The notes beneath the pieces were generated by a model. That model ran no database searches. It was given only the letters and a program-made list of their open reading frames with translations, and was not told the origin of the DNA. Below are positions 18,018 to 27,641 of a stretch of DNA of 64,000 nucleotides, one piece after another (positions within the stretch are counted from its first letter, which is position 1; each line of letters opens with the position of its first letter). The DNA comes from Streptomyces sp. F63 (GTDB taxonomy: Bacteria > Actinomycetota > Actinomycetes > Streptomycetales > Streptomycetaceae). The position numbers and the translations under genes are program-made. Location: contig NZ_JAGPXX010000008.1 of the NCBI RefSeq assembly GCF_018070345.1, positions 62,001 to 126,000 on the forward strand, given 5' to 3'.

Positions 18018-19673
18018 TCAGAGCGCGGCGACGCGCTCGCGGTAGCCGCGCACCGCCACGGCGTCCTGGAAGGGCTCCAGCCGGCGTTCGAAGTCGCGGA
18101 CGTACTCCGTGGCGCGCACCGACCGCATCTCCGCCGCCTGCCGGGCGGACTCGGCGCCCAGTGCGCAGGCCTGGTCCAGGTCGCCCAGGCCCAGCCGGGC
18201 CGAGGCGAGCACCACCCGGCAGAACAGCCGGCTCCGGGCGTAGCGGGCGTCGCGCAGCTGCAGCGACCGCTCGGCGTGCTGGGCGGCGGCCCGGTACTGG
18301 CCGAGGTCCCGGTGGCAGTGCCCGAACTCGTCGGCGAGCTGGGCCTCGTCGAAGAAGCGCGCCCAGTACGGCACCTCGTCGCCCGGCCGGGCCGACTCCA
18401 GCGCGCGTTCCGCCCGCGCCAGGGCTCCCGTGCAGGCGCGGACGTCGCCCAGCAGGCCGTGCGCCCGTGCCTCGGCCGCGTGCAGCAGCGACTGCACCAC
18501 CGGGGGCGCACCGCAGCCCACGCCCTGCTGCGCGACCCGGGCGAGCTGGGCGGCCTCCCGGCCGTGGCCCAGATAGACCGCCTGGCGGCTCATGGTGACC
18601 AGGACGTAGCTGCCGTAGACCCGGTCGCCGGCGGCCTGCGAGAGCCGCAGGGCCTGGACGAAGTAGCGCTGGGCGAGGCCGTGCGCCGCGATGTCGTACG
18701 AGGTCCAGCCCGCGAGCCGGGTCAGATCGGCCACGGCGCCGAAGAGCTGCCGCCCGGTGGTCTCGCCGTAGGAGCCGCGCAGCATCGGCTCGGCCTCGTG
18801 TTCGAGGTAGCGGACCAGGGCCTGCCGGGCGTGGCCGCCGCCGTAGGCGTGGTCGAGCGAGCGGAACAGCTCGCCCACCGAGCGCAGTGCCGCGATGTCG
18901 CCCGCGGTCACCCTGGTTCCCGGACCGGGATCGGCCCGCTCACGTCCGCGGAGCGGCGGGGTCCGGCCCGGCGCGGAGACCGTGCGGCCGTCGCTCCCGG
19001 CGGGCGATGCGGGGGCCGCGGAGCCGCTGCCGGAGCGGAGGGCGGCGCGGGGCCCCGGGACGGCGCCGGGGCGGAGCCTCGCCGGGCCGGGTCCCGGGCC
19101 GGGTCCCGGGCCGGTACGGGGGCCGGGCACGGCGGCGGGGCCCTCGCGGCCCCCGGTTTCCGCGGCCTCCTTCACTCCGGGATGCCGCCCGGAGCGGGCG
19201 ACCCTCTCGTCCGTCCGCCCGATCAGCCAGTCGCGGCTCGGCACCACCAGCCCGGCCGGGGTGAAGGCGATCTTCCGCAGCTCGGCGTGGCTGCCGGAGT
19301 CCTTCCGCCACAGCCCGCTGACGATGTCGACCGCCTCGGCGGGCGTCTCCGCGAACTCGAGGCCGGCGTAGACGGGGGCGCAGGCGTCCAACCCGAGGTC
19401 CTGTGCGGTGAGCCGGCGCCCCAGCCGGCGGGTGAACACCTCCGCGATGAGCGCCGGGGTCGTGCCACGCGGTTGCTGGCCGCGCAGCCAGCGGGTCACC
19501 GACGTCTTGTCGTAGCGCAGGTCGAGGCCGTGCTCCAGGCCGAGCTGGTCGACCCGGCGGGCCAGTCCCGCGTTGGAGAAGCCGGCCTCGGCGATGAGAG
19601 CGGCCAGGCGGCGGTTGGGGATGCGCTGGGGGATGGTCCCGTCACGCAGCCCGGGGGAGGGTCGATCCGTCAT
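18018..19673 (-). CDS. Large HTH / TPR-like regulator, NsdA type
   Basis: The 551-aa protein has an N-terminal DNA-binding segment (PNRRLAALIAEAGFSNAGLARRVDQLG, then DKTSVTRWLRGQQPRGTTPALIAEV) resembling an XRE-type helix-turn-helix. Residues about 265-545 are helical and TPR-like (repeated LARAERALESARPGDE and AAQHAERSLQLRDARYARSRLF units). This layout matches Streptomyces TPR regulators such as NsdA that influence differentiation and antibiotic production; orthology is not claimed. A Gly/Pro/Arg-rich linker (about 160-250) joins the halves. A perfect 16-bp inverted repeat lies 57 nt upstream of its start. Confidence 0.82.
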   Translation of the reverse strand: MTDRPSPGLRDGTIPQRIPNRRLAALIAEAGFSNAGLARRVDQLGLEHGLDLRYDKTSVTRWLRGQQPRGTTPALIAEVFTRRLGRRLTAQDLGLDACAPVYAGLEFAETPAEAVDIVSGLWRKDSGSHAELRKIAFTPAGLVVPSRDWLIGRTDERVARSGRHPGVKEAAETGGREGPAAVPGPRTGPGPGPGPGPARLRPGAVPGPRAALRSGSGSAAPASPAGSDGRTVSAPGRTPPLRGRERADPGPGTRVTAGDIAALRSVGELFRSLDHAYGGGHARQALVRYLEHEAEPMLRGSYGETTGRQLFGAVADLTRLAGWTSYDIAAHGLAQRYFVQALRLSQAAGDRVYGSYVLVTMSRQAVYLGHGREAAQLARVAQQGVGCGAPPVVQSLLHAAEARAHGLLGDVRACTGALARAERALESARPGDEVPYWARFFDEAQLADEFGHCHRDLGQYRAAAQHAERSLQLRDARYARSRLFCRVVLASARLGLGDLDQACALGAESARQAAEMRSVRATEYVRDFERRLEPFQDAVAVRGYRERVAAL

Positions 19674-19729
19674 CGGTTGTGCGGTCTCCTGCCTTCCGGA
19701 CCCGTGGGGCGGAGCGGGCGCGACAGGCC

Positions 19730-19770
19730 CCGGTGCTGTGGCCGGGACGGTTCACCGGCCACAGCACCGG
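19730..19770. promoter_or_regulatory. Perfect 16-bp inverted repeat in divergent promoter region
   Basis: CCGGTGCTGTGGCCGG (19730-19745) is matched perfectly by its reverse complement (19755-19770) across a 9-nt loop. It sits between the divergent regulator gene (start 19673) and lipB (start 20052), so no upstream ORF ends here. It may be an operator, a 5'-UTR stem on the regulator mRNA, or a terminator of an unseen small transcript. Confidence 0.55.
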
Positions 19771-20051
19771 CAGCCCGCGCCCGCCCGATCGCCTTCCTTG
19801 GACCGGCGCGAATTTAGCGAGAGACGGGGCGTTTTCGGCCGTCTCGTCGCCTTGTTCATCCGATCGTGTGAGCGGATGCGGCATTCCGGTGCGAACCCCC
19901 CGGTAGCCCGCTAGGGAAGCCCGGCGACCGGGAGCCCGCCCGGTCCCGCGGGCCCGGGCCTCCGGCGGCCGGGCGCGGGGCGGTCCCGCTCCGGTCGTAC
20001 AGTGACGGAGGGCGCCATCAGTGCCGTATCGCTGTTCGAAGAGGAGCCACC

Positions 20052-20837
20052 GTGAGTGAGCTGCGCTTTGTCCACCTCGGCTTCGGGGCGGACGCCGTCG
20101 AGTACCAGTCCGCGTGGCAGGAGCAGCGCCGGGTGCACGCGGCGAGGTTCGCGGACGAGATTCCCGACACCTGTCTGCTGCTGGAACACCAGGCCGTCTA
20201 CACGGCGGGCCGCCGGACCGAGGACAGTGAGCGCCCGCTCGACGGCACCCCGGTCGTCGACGTCGACCGCGGCGGCAAGATCACCTGGCACGGCCCGGGC
20301 CAGCTCGTCGGCTATCCGATCCTGAAACTGCCCCGCCCGGTGGACGTCGTGGCCCACGTGCGCCGCCTGGAGGAGGCGCTGATCCGCGTCTGCGCCGACT
20401 TCGGGGTGGAGACCTCCCGGATCGAGGGCCGCAGCGGGGTCTGGGTGCTCGGCGACCCGGCGGACGCCCCGGCGGCCTCCCTCGGCGGGCTCTCGCTGGA
20501 CTTCGACCCCCGGCTGAACGACGAGCAGTTCGACCCCCGGCTGGCCGGTCCGGAGTACGCGCCGTCGAACGCCGGGCAGCGCGGGGAGGACCGCAAGCTC
20601 GCCGCGATCGGCATCCGCGTGGCCAAGGGCGTCACCATGCACGGCTTCGCGCTCAACTGCGAGCCGGACAACACCTCGTTCGACCGGATCGTGCCGTGCG
20701 GCATCCGCGACGCGGGCGTCACCTCGCTCTCCGCCGAGCTGGGGCGCACCGTGCCGGTCTCCGAGGTGCTGCCGGTGGTGGAGAAGCGGCTGCGGGAGGT
20801 CCTGGAGGCGGCCGAGCCGCTCCCCCGGGCCGTGTGA
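20052..20837 (+). CDS. lipB: Octanoyl-[acyl carrier protein]:protein N-octanoyltransferase
   Basis: LipB moves octanoate from acyl carrier protein to lipoyl domains such as those of the E2 at 9-11 kb. Signature segments are [18 protein letters not shown] (about residues 75-92), the catalytic Lys in KLAAIGIRV and the catalytic Cys in [13 protein letters not shown] (about 216-228). At 261 aa it is slightly longer than usual because of an inserted loop before the Lys motif ([18 protein letters not shown]). GTG 20052 has GAGGAG upstream. lipA follows 284 nt later on the same strand. Confidence 0.95.
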   Translation: MSELRFVHLGFGADAVEYQSAWQEQRRVHAARFADEIPDTCLLLEHQAVYTAGRRTEDSERPLDGTPVVDVDRGGKITWHGPGQLVGYPILKLPRPVDVVAHVRRLEEALIRVCADFGVETSRIEGRSGVWVLGDPADAPAASLGGLSLDFDPRLNDEQFDPRLAGPEYAPSNAGQRGEDRKLAAIGIRVAKGVTMHGFALNCEPDNTSFDRIVPCGIRDAGVTSLSAELGRTVPVSEVLPVVEKRLREVLEAAEPLPRAV

Positions 20838-21121
20838 CGCCTCCCCGGTGGGTCCCCCCGGGGGTCCCGTCCGACGCGCTGCCGCGGGCCGGTCCGGCAC
20901 CCCGCCGGACGCCCCGGCCACGGCGGGAATGCCCGCCCCCGGGCGGGGGTTGGCTCCGGGGGGCCCGCTTCCGCGGCGCACCGGGGGAAGCCGGGAGCGG
21001 CGGTGCGGACGGGACCGGGGACCCCGGCGCGGCGGCCGTGGAAAATACGGGCGTACCCTGGTGTTCGCCGAAGATTCGAAAACCTGCGCAAGGCAACGCT
21101 GAGAAAAGGGGAGTGCCGGAC

Positions 21122-22090
21122 GTGTCCGCAGTCGCACCCGACGGCCGGAAGATGCTCCGTCTGGAGGTCCGGAACAGCCAGACCCCCATCGAGCGCAAGC
21201 CGGAGTGGATCAAGACCCGGGCCAGGATGGGCCCCGAGTACACCGAACTCCAGGGCCTGGTGAAGCGCGAGGGCCTGCACACGGTGTGCCAGGAGGCCGG
21301 CTGCCCCAACATCTACGAGTGCTGGGAGGACCGCGAGGCGACCTTCCTCATCGGCGGCGACCAGTGCACCCGGCGCTGCGACTTCTGCCAGATCGACACC
21401 GGCAGGCCGCAGGCGCTGGACCGCGACGAGCCCCGGCGCGTGGCCGAGTCCGTGCGCTCCATGGAGCTGAAGTACGCCACGATCACCGGCGTCGCCCGCG
21501 ACGACCTGGACGACGGCGGCGCCTGGCTCTACGCGGAGACCGTGCGGCAGATCCACGCGCTGATGCCGGGCACCGGTGTCGAGCTGCTGATCCCCGACTT
21601 CAACGCGGTCCCCGAGCAGCTCGCCGAGGTCTTCTCCAGCCGCCCCGAGGTGCTCGCGCACAACGTCGAGACGGTCCCCCGGATCTTCAAGCGCATCCGC
21701 CCCGGCTTCCGCTACGAGCGCTCCCTCGACGTCATCCGGCAGGCCCGCGCGGACGGGCTGGTCACCAAGTCGAACCTGATCCTGGGCATGGGCGAGGAGC
21801 GCGCGGAGATCACCGAGGCGCTGCGGGATCTGCACGATGCGGGCTGCGAGCTCATCACGATCACCCAGTACCTGCGGCCCACGCCGCGGCACCACCCCGT
21901 GGTGCGCTGGGTGAAGCCGCAGGAGTTCGTGGAGCTGCAGCAGGAGGCCGAGGACATCGGCTACGCCGGCGTCATGTCCGGCCCGCTCGTCCGCTCCTCG
22001 TACCGCGCCGGCCGCCTCTACCGGCAGGCGATGGAGCGGCGCGGCGAGGCACCGGCGCGGGGCGGCGCCGCGGACCGGCAGTCCGCCTGA
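21122..22090 (+). CDS. lipA: Lipoyl synthase (radical SAM)
   Basis: LipA inserts two sulfur atoms into protein-bound octanoate. Both iron-sulfur clusters are visible: the auxiliary cluster cysteines in [12 protein letters not shown] and the radical-[11 protein letters not shown]. The conserved C-terminal serine segment is [12 protein letters not shown]. The 322-aa length is normal. GTG 21122 is preferred because AAGGGGAG lies 8 nt before it; GTG 21113 is possible. The upstream 284 nt include an AT-richer patch (gaaaatacgggcgtaccc) that may hold its own promoter. Confidence 0.96.
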   Translation: MSAVAPDGRKMLRLEVRNSQTPIERKPEWIKTRARMGPEYTELQGLVKREGLHTVCQEAGCPNIYECWEDREATFLIGGDQCTRRCDFCQIDTGRPQALDRDEPRRVAESVRSMELKYATITGVARDDLDDGGAWLYAETVRQIHALMPGTGVELLIPDFNAVPEQLAEVFSSRPEVLAHNVETVPRIFKRIRPGFRYERSLDVIRQARADGLVTKSNLILGMGEERAEITEALRDLHDAGCELITITQYLRPTPRHHPVVRWVKPQEFVELQQEAEDIGYAGVMSGPLVRSSYRAGRLYRQAMERRGEAPARGGAADRQSA

Positions 22091-22308
22091 CGGGGCGGGG
22101 CGGCCCGGGCCGGCGCCGCCCCGCCGCCCCGGCGCCGATGCCGTGGCCGTGGTTGTGGCCGTGACCGTGGCTGTCCCCAGGACTTCAGCACCGCACACCA
22201 GCGTTCCCGATCGCGAAGTCAAGAGGTCGTACGGCACCTCCCGGAGGGCCCCTGCGCCCGCCGCCCGGGGCCACTGTTCGTCCGCTTCGGAACATTGTTT
22301 CGCTGCGT

Positions 22309-22337
22309 TTGACCGATCGGTCACCCCCTGGTAACAC
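22309..22337 (+). promoter_or_regulatory. Candidate vegetative promoter with overlapping palindrome
   Basis: TTGACC (22309-22314) and TAACAC (22332-22337) are 17 bp apart, a plausible housekeeping promoter reading toward the small gene at 22510 and the DUF4191 gene. The -35 overlaps the palindrome GACCGATCGGTC (22311-22322), so a repressor could block it. The remainder of the 419-nt lipA downstream gap has no gene. Confidence 0.5.
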
Positions 22338-22509
22338 CTAGGGATGACGCTGGATTCACGCACCGCGAACGCACACGCGCCGGTCCGGCGCAGCCGCCTT
22401 CCCCGCCCGCCGGACCGCTGCCCGCCGCGCCCGCCCGCGTGAACCCCCGGCGCCGCCGCACCGCCCGCGCCACCTCCTCCCGTCCGACGCTCCGAGGGGA
22501 AACGAGACC

Positions 22510-22719
22510 ATGCAGGGCTCTCCCGTCCACGCCACCGCGATCCCGTCCGTCACCGGCGCACTGCGGGCCGTGGAGTCCGTCCTTCTGCGCCGCGGCCAGC
22601 TCACCGCCCGCCGCAACGCCTGGACCGCCGTCCTGGAGGACCGCCGCCGTGCCAGGGCGCGGTCCGAGGCCGAGCACGTACTGGAGGCCGCGGCGACCGG
22701 CGCTCCGCAGGCCACGTAA
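22510..22719 (+). CDS. Small conserved hypothetical protein (69 aa)
   Basis: This 69-residue basic protein (MQGSPVHATAIPSVTGAL) is mostly one long Arg-rich amphipathic helix (RRGQLTARRNAWTAVLEDRRRARARSEAEHVLEAA). ATG 22510 follows a strong GAGGGGAAACGAGACC ribosome site. Its place between lipA and DUF4191 is a position where Streptomyces genomes keep a small gene, which supports reality. Function unknown. Confidence 0.75.
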   Translation: MQGSPVHATAIPSVTGALRAVESVLLRRGQLTARRNAWTAVLEDRRRARARSEAEHVLEAAATGAPQAT

Positions 22720-22729
22720 ACTCGGGGGC

Positions 22730-23419
22730 ATGGCGAGGAAGGCAACATCCGAGAACCCCGGGCGGCTCAAGCAGATCGCCCTGACCTACAAGATGACCAA
22801 GCGGTCCGACTCCAAGGTCGGACTCGTCCTCGCGGCTGTGGGACTTGTCACCTTCGGTGTCCTCCTCGCGATCGGCTTCCTGATCGGCCACCCGGTGTAC
22901 CTGGGCATCCTGGGCGCCCTGCTGGCCTTCCTCGCCATGGCGATCGTCTTCGGACGGCGCGCCGAGGCGGCGGCCTTCGGGCAGATGGAGGGCCAGCCGG
23001 GGGCGGCCGCGGCGGTCCTGGAGAACGTGAAGCGCGGCTGGACGGTGACGCCCGCGGTGGCGATGAACCGCCAGCAGGACGTCATCCACCGGGCCGTCGG
23101 CAAGGCGGGCATCGTGCTGGTGGCCGAGGGCAACCCGAACCGGCTCAAGGGGCTGCTGGCCGCCGAGAAGCGGAAGATGGCCCGCATCGTCTCGGACGTC
23201 CCGGTGCACGACGTGACGGTGGGCAACGGCGAGGGCCAGGTGCCGCTGAAGAAGGTCCGCACCCACCTGCTGAAGCTTCCCCGGGTGCTGACCGGCCCGC
23301 AGGTCACCACCGTCAACGACCGGCTGCGCGCGATGGGCGACCTGATGAGCAACATGCCGATGCCGAAGGGCCCGCTGCCGAAGGGGATGCGGATGCCCAA
23401 GGGCGGCCGGATGCGCTGA
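22730..23419 (+). CDS. DUF4191 integral membrane protein
   Basis: The 229-aa protein begins MARKATSENPGRLKQIALTYKMTKRSDSK, then has two adjacent transmembrane helices (about 32-80) and a soluble C-terminal domain ending in Met/Pro/Lys-rich repeats (MPKGPLPKGMRMPKGG). This fits DUF4191, found in most Actinobacteria beside lipA; function unknown. TAAACT at 22717-22722 stands seven bases before ATG 22730, suggesting a leaderless start. The gene ends at a strong bidirectional terminator. Confidence 0.9.
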   Translation: MARKATSENPGRLKQIALTYKMTKRSDSKVGLVLAAVGLVTFGVLLAIGFLIGHPVYLGILGALLAFLAMAIVFGRRAEAAAFGQMEGQPGAAAAVLENVKRGWTVTPAVAMNRQQDVIHRAVGKAGIVLVAEGNPNRLKGLLAAEKRKMARIVSDVPVHDVTVGNGEGQVPLKKVRTHLLKLPRVLTGPQVTTVNDRLRAMGDLMSNMPMPKGPLPKGMRMPKGGRMR

Positions 23420-23508
23420 GCCGGCGCGCCGCGGCCGTCGTCTCACGCCTCCGGTCGCGCCGGGCGGGCGGCACCGCGCACCGCGGACGCCCGGACCGGG
23501 AACGGCCG

Positions 23509-23550
23509 AAGGGCCCGGATCTCCTGGAAACCCGGGGGATCCGGGCCCTT
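23509..23550. terminator. Bidirectional terminator between DUF4191 and RDD genes
   Basis: AAGGGCCCGGAT (23509-23520) pairs perfectly with ATCCGGGCCCTT (23539-23550) around an 18-nt loop. It lies between two convergent genes, so it can terminate both. Confidence 0.8.
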
Positions 23551-23724
23551 CGCGTCTCCCGCTCCGGGCTGCTCACCGCCGCCCGGGCCGTCCCCTCGGG
23601 CCCGTGCCCCGCCCCGCCGGCCGGGCCCGGAGGCGGACGGTGCCGCCGAGACGGCCGGCGGGGCAGGGCCCGGGACGGCTCGGCAGGCGGTCCCACCGGG
23701 CCAGGCCGGGCCGGTGGCCGCCGG

Positions 23725-24192
23725 TCAGATCCGGACCTGGACCGCCCGTGCGAGGCGGTCGTGGAGGCCGCGGCCGTCGCGGTCCCAGATCAGCGCGGGG
23801 ATGACCAGCAGAAGCAGCAGCGTCCGCACGACGACCCGTACGGCACCCAGCCGGCCACCGTTCTCGGCGATGACCCGCAGGCCCATCAGCCGCTTGCCGG
23901 GCGTGCTCCCGACCGTGGTGACGGTGGTCAGGCTGAGCACCGCGAAGAGGGCGAGCGCCCAGTTGTTCGCGGCCCTGAGCTCGCCGCCGGAGAGCAGCCC
24001 GTAGGCGATCAGGACGCAGAGCGCCCAGTCGATGAAGAGCGCGCCGGTCCGGCGCCCCACGCCCGCGACGGAGCCGGGCCCCTCCTTGGGCAGCCCGAGG
24101 CGCTCGCCGCGGTAGCCGAAGTCCACACCCATGTCCTCGGCCGCCGCGCGGGGGCCCGAGATCCACGATCCGATTGCCTGCCTGTTGTCCAC
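23725..24192 (-). CDS. RDD family membrane protein
   Basis: A 155-aa protein with an N-terminal soluble part (MDNRQAIGSWISGPRAAAEDMG) followed by three or four hydrophobic helices. The RDD hallmark lies in GRRTGALFIDWALCVLIAYGL, followed by TPGKRLMGLRV and WDRDGRGLHDRLARAV. RDD proteins are membrane proteins of uncertain, possibly transport, role. It is divergent from glnA and is a conserved glnA neighbour in Streptomyces. The ATG at 24192 has no strong ribosome site. Confidence 0.88.
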   Translation of the reverse strand: MDNRQAIGSWISGPRAAAEDMGVDFGYRGERLGLPKEGPGSVAGVGRRTGALFIDWALCVLIAYGLLSGGELRAANNWALALFAVLSLTTVTTVGSTPGKRLMGLRVIAENGGRLGAVRVVVRTLLLLLVIPALIWDRDGRGLHDRLARAVQVRI

Positions 24193-24334
24193 CCGTCCAC
24201 GGTACTGCGGAGCTCCGGCGGCCCGGGGACCGCATACGGTCCCCGTCGCGCGGAGCGCGCCGGGAAGGGCGCGCGGCCGCCCCGGCGACGAGCGCGGGCC
24301 CGTGTTTCAACAGGCAGAACGGACCACCGGCCGG

Positions 24335-24372
24335 TTAACCTCGGCGAAACAAACGGGTCACGCTCGGGAAAT
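24335..24372 (+). promoter_or_regulatory. GlnR box upstream of glnA
   Basis: Four half-sites fit the known actinomycete GlnR pattern gTnAC-n6-GaAAC-n6-gTnAC-n6-GaAAC: TTAAC (24335-24339), GAAAC (24346-24350), GTCAC (24357-24361) and GAAAT (24368-24372), each with exactly six bases between. It lies 95 nt before the glnA start and implies nitrogen-responsive control by GlnR. Confidence 0.88.
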
Positions 24373-24466
24373 GCCCCAAACATAAGGTCGATGCCAGCGT
24401 GCCACCGCACTGGCCGCGTTTTCAGGCAATCCCGCCACCCCCGGACGGCGGGCTAGGAGGAGTTGC

Positions 24467-25876
24467 ATGTTCCAGAACGCCGACGATGCGAAGAAGTTCA
24501 TCGCGGACGAGGACGTCAAATTCATCGACGTCCGGTTCTGCGATCTGCCCGGCGTGATGCAGCACTTCACGATCCCGGCCGCGGCTTTCGACCCGGCCGA
24601 GGAGCTCGCGTTCGACGGCTCGTCGATCCGCGGCTTCCAGGCGATCCACGAGTCCGACATGGCGCTCCGCGCCGACCTCAGCACGGCTCGTGTCGACCCG
24701 TTCCGCCGGGACAAGACGGTCAACATCAACTTCTTCATCCACGACCCGATCACGGGTGAGCAGTACAGCCGCGACCCGCGCAACATCGCGAAGAAGGCCG
24801 AGGCGTACCTGGCCTCCACCGGTATCGCCGACACGGCGTTCTTCGGCCCCGAGGCCGAGTTCTACGTCTTCGACAGCGTGCGGTTCAGCACCGCCGCGAA
24901 CGAGTCCTTCTACCACATCGACTCCGAGGCGGGTGCCTGGAACACGGGTGCGCTGGAGGACAACCGCGGCTACAAGGTCCGCTACAAGGGCGGCTACTTC
25001 CCGGCCCCGCCGGTCGACCACTTCGCCGACCTGCGCGCGGAGATCTCCCTGGAGCTGGACAAGGCCGGCCTGCAGGTCGAGCGCCAGCACCACGAGGTCG
25101 GCACCGCCGGCCAGGCCGAGATCAACTACAAGTTCAACACGCTGCTCGCCGCGGCCGACGACCTGATGCTCTTCAAGTACATCGTGAAGAACGTCGCCTG
25201 GCGGAACGGCAAGACGGCGACCTTCATGCCCAAGCCGATCTTCGGTGACAACGGCTCCGGCATGCACGTCCACCAGTCCCTGTGGTCCGGCGGCGAGCCG
25301 CTGTTCTACGACGAGCAGGGCTACGCGGGCCTGTCGGACACCGCCCGCTACTACATCGGCGGCATCCTCAAGCACGCCCCGTCGCTGCTGGCGTTCACCA
25401 ACCCGACGGTGAACTCCTACCACCGCCTGGTGCCGGGCTTCGAGGCCCCGGTGAACCTGGTCTACTCGCAGCGCAACCGCTCCGCCGCGATGCGCATCCC
25501 GATCACGGGCTCCAACCCGAAGGCCAAGCGCGTCGAGTTCCGCGCCCCGGACCCGTCCTCGAACCCGTACCTCGCCTTCTCCGCCCTCCTCCTGGCGGGC
25601 CTCGACGGCGTCAAGAACAAGATCGAGCCGGCCGAGCCGATCGACAAGGACCTCTACGAGCTCGCCCCCGACGAGCACGCCAACGTGGCGCAGGTCCCGA
25701 CCTCCCTCCCCGCGGTCCTCGACGCCCTGGAGGCGGACAACGAGTACCTGCAGGCGGGCGGTGTCTTCACGGCCGACCTGATCGAGACGTGGATCGACTA
25801 CAAGCGGACCCAGGAGATCGCGCCGATGGCGCTCCGCCCGCACCCCCACGAGTTCGAGATGTACTTCGACATTTAA
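24467..25876 (+). CDS. glnA: Glutamine synthetase type I
   Basis: GSI condenses glutamate and ammonia with ATP. The 469-aa length is normal for GSI-beta. The N-terminal beta-grasp half carries [15 protein letters not shown], followed by FDGSSIRGF, metal ligands in PEAEFYVFD, the ATP loop [16 protein letters not shown] and NRSAAMRIP. The Tyr in [11 protein letters not shown] marks an adenylylation site. ATG 24467 follows AGGAGG. The end is unusual: the last codons ATT-TAA are supplied by an integrated element, a synonymous replacement of the ATC-TAG found at 38824-38829, so the FDI C-terminus is unchanged. GlnR-controlled. Confidence 0.97.
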   Translation: MFQNADDAKKFIADEDVKFIDVRFCDLPGVMQHFTIPAAAFDPAEELAFDGSSIRGFQAIHESDMALRADLSTARVDPFRRDKTVNINFFIHDPITGEQYSRDPRNIAKKAEAYLASTGIADTAFFGPEAEFYVFDSVRFSTAANESFYHIDSEAGAWNTGALEDNRGYKVRYKGGYFPAPPVDHFADLRAEISLELDKAGLQVERQHHEVGTAGQAEINYKFNTLLAAADDLMLFKYIVKNVAWRNGKTATFMPKPIFGDNGSGMHVHQSLWSGGEPLFYDEQGYAGLSDTARYYIGGILKHAPSLLAFTNPTVNSYHRLVPGFEAPVNLVYSQRNRSAAMRIPITGSNPKAKRVEFRAPDPSSNPYLAFSALLLAGLDGVKNKIEPAEPIDKDLYELAPDEHANVAQVPTSLPAVLDALEADNEYLQAGGVFTADLIETWIDYKRTQEIAPMALRPHPHEFEMYFDI

Positions 25877-25880
25877 GATC
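25861..25880 (+). other. attL: left attachment junction within glnA 3' end
   Basis: GT-A-CTTCGACAT-T-TA spans the last glnA codons. The same segment (GT-T-CTTCGACAT-C-TA) recurs at 38813-38827. The identical core is CTTCGACAT (25864-25872). Everything between the copies is the integrative element, and the integrase gene ends 109 nt inside this junction, the usual place for int. Confidence 0.72.
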
Positions 25881-25882
25881 GT

Positions 25883-25914
25883 CCCAGGTCAGAGCGGCAA
25901 AACGCTCTCCTGGG
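25883..25914. terminator. Element-borne terminator for glnA and int
   Basis: CCCAGG-tc-AGAGCG (25883-25896) pairs with CGCTCT-CCTGGG (25903-25914) around a GCAAAA loop. It is inside the element, seven bases past the glnA stop, and replaces the original glnA terminator now displaced to 38.86 kb. It can also serve the convergent integrase gene. Confidence 0.75.
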
Positions 25915-25932
25915 CCGTCTGTGGGCCGTCGG
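25912..25932 (+). repeat. 21-bp direct repeat, left copy (candidate integrase arm site)
   Basis: The 21 bp here are identical to 38689-38709 near the other end of the element; each contains GGGCCGTC twice. In the circular form these copies would flank the CTTCGACAT core at 40 bp and 106 bp, the arrangement of arm-type sites. An inverted CCGACGGCCC at 25960-25969 is a third related site. Confidence 0.7.
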
Positions 25933-25984
25933 CGGTGCCGCCCGCGCCGGGATACACGGCCGACGGCCCGTTCTGTCGGGCGTC

Positions 25985-27244
25985 TCAGGCTGCTGCGGCT
26001 GTCGGCCCCCCAGCGCGCGTGTCGGCGCTGAATGCGGCGTCGATGGCCCTGCGTGCCCGGTCCTGGCTGTTCGGCATCAGGTGCGTGTACGTCCGCAGGG
26101 TGAAGCCCGGGTCCGAGTGCCCGAGGTACTCGGCAAGGGCCTTGATGTTCTCCCCCGCATCCAGCAGCACCGAGGCGTAGTAGTGCCGCAGCGCGTGCAT
26201 TCCGTGCTCTCGTGACCGCTTGAAACGCTCTCCCGGCAGACGCTCCGGGATCACACCGGCGGAGACGAGAGCCGGCTTCCAGAGGTACATGTTGAAGTAG
26301 TTCCGGTTCACCGCCTTCCGCTCGCGCGAGTAGAACATGAGCGTTGCTGTGACCGGCGGTCCGTCCGGCGTCTTCCAGGGCAACGTCACTTCGATCGGCT
26401 GCCGACGAGTGATGTGGTCGGCGAGTGCGTACGACACCGCATTGGGCATCGGCACATCTCGCAGCTTCCCGCCCTTGGGCGGGGCGAACACCATGTGCGA
26501 ACCGACCAGCTTGACCTGCCGGACGACGTGCACCATTCCCCGGAGGAAATCCACCTCGTCAACGGCGAGCCCAAAAATCTCGCCCTGCCGCAGGCCGCAG
26601 CCGGCGCCTACGTCCACCGTCGGGGCGTATGGCCCCGGCAACCCCTCCCGGACGGCGAACACCTGCTCCCGGGTCCACGGCTTCAGCTTCCGGGCATCCA
26701 ACTTCGGCGCCCGAACGGAACCTGCCCGGCACGGATTACGGGCGATGATCCCGTCATCGACTGCGGCGCCGAACACAGCCGAGACGTTCGCGAAGATCAC
26801 CCGCTGATAGGAGGAAGCGATGCCTGAGTCCTTCAGGGTGCGTGCCCATGTACGGATGTGGCCGGGCTGAAAGGCACTGATGGAGCGTGATCCGATGTGC
26901 GGGAAGGCGTGCAGGCGAAACCTCACCTCCATGGCCACCAGCGTTGACGGGTCAGTCGTCTGCGACGCGAGCCACTGCGTGGCGAACTGCTGGAACGTGA
27001 CCTTTCCCGCTGAGGGGTCCACGTACTGGCCGCGCGTCATGTCGGCCGCCATCTGGGTCAGCCATGCTTCGGCAAGGCGCTTCTGCTTGTCAGGGAACGA
27101 CTTGCTGCGCTCAGTGCCGTCCGGCGCCACGTACCGGGCGCGATACCGCATCCCCGTTCCATAGCGACCGGTCTTGATCCGGCGCTCCTTGCCCTCCGGC
27201 CCGGTCTGGGTCTTGAACCAGCGGTCTTGGATATGACCTGCCAT
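25985..27244 (-). CDS. int: Tyrosine recombinase (AICE/phage-type integrase)
   Basis: This 419-aa integrase has an N-terminal AP2-like arm-binding region (KTGRYGTGMRYRARYVAPDGTERSKSF is partly of this type), a SAM-like core-binding domain (about 85-165) and a catalytic domain. Catalytic residues visible are the first Arg in GAGCGLRQGEIF, HxxR in HALRHYYA (about 346-353), the His in LGHSDPG and the Tyr in RTYTHL near 384. ATG 27244 has an AAAGGAACACC ribosome site. It integrates and, with Xis, excises the element at the glnA 3' end. The preceding gene is the excisionase. Confidence 0.93.
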   Translation of the reverse strand: MAGHIQDRWFKTQTGPEGKERRIKTGRYGTGMRYRARYVAPDGTERSKSFPDKQKRLAEAWLTQMAADMTRGQYVDPSAGKVTFQQFATQWLASQTTDPSTLVAMEVRFRLHAFPHIGSRSISAFQPGHIRTWARTLKDSGIASSYQRVIFANVSAVFGAAVDDGIIARNPCRAGSVRAPKLDARKLKPWTREQVFAVREGLPGPYAPTVDVGAGCGLRQGEIFGLAVDEVDFLRGMVHVVRQVKLVGSHMVFAPPKGGKLRDVPMPNAVSYALADHITRRQPIEVTLPWKTPDGPPVTATLMFYSRERKAVNRNYFNMYLWKPALVSAGVIPERLPGERFKRSREHGMHALRHYYASVLLDAGENIKALAEYLGHSDPGFTLRTYTHLMPNSQDRARRAIDAAFSADTRAGGPTAAAA

Positions 27245-27315
27245 GTGGCGGTGTTCCTTTCGAGCAGGGCGAGGGAGGGCCGCAGGGAAGCCGGCCCTCC
27301 CTCGGGTGCTGGGTG

Positions 27316-27540
27316 TCAGGCGGCGATTCGGTCGGCGCCTTTGCGTTCAGTGACGTAGGCGCGCACGTCGGCCGGGTCGTACCGAAGGTGCTTGCCGATG
27401 CGGAAGCCGGGCGGGCCGGTGCGCTTCTTGCGCCACTGGTAGACGGTTTCGACCGGAACCCCGAACATCGCGGCGATGTCGTCGGGGGTCAGGTATCGGT
27501 CAGGGAGGCCGCCTCGGAGGGTGGCCCTGGGATCGCTCAC
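27316..27540 (-). CDS. xis: Excisionase / MerR-like helix-turn-helix protein
   Basis: A small basic DNA-binding protein with LTPDDIAAMFGVPVETVYQWRKKRTGPPGFRIGKHLRYDPADVRAYV, the winged-HTH of AlpA/Xis-type proteins found directly upstream of actinomycete integrases. GTG 27540 (74 aa) has GGAG six bases before it and fits the family length; an ATG at 27648 would add 36 Thr/Ala/Arg-rich residues without homology. The int ATG lies 72 nt downstream, so the two are probably co-transcribed. Confidence 0.85.
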   Translation of the reverse strand: MSDPRATLRGGLPDRYLTPDDIAAMFGVPVETVYQWRKKRTGPPGFRIGKHLRYDPADVRAYVTERKGADRIAA

Positions 27541-27641
27541 TGAGTGCTCCGAGAGTTGAGTCCGCAGTGCTGTGGAGAGCGGCCTCGCGGCCCAGTTGGT
27601 CCGGGCCTTGGCAGCCGTGTCTGTCCGAGGTGTGGGTTTCT

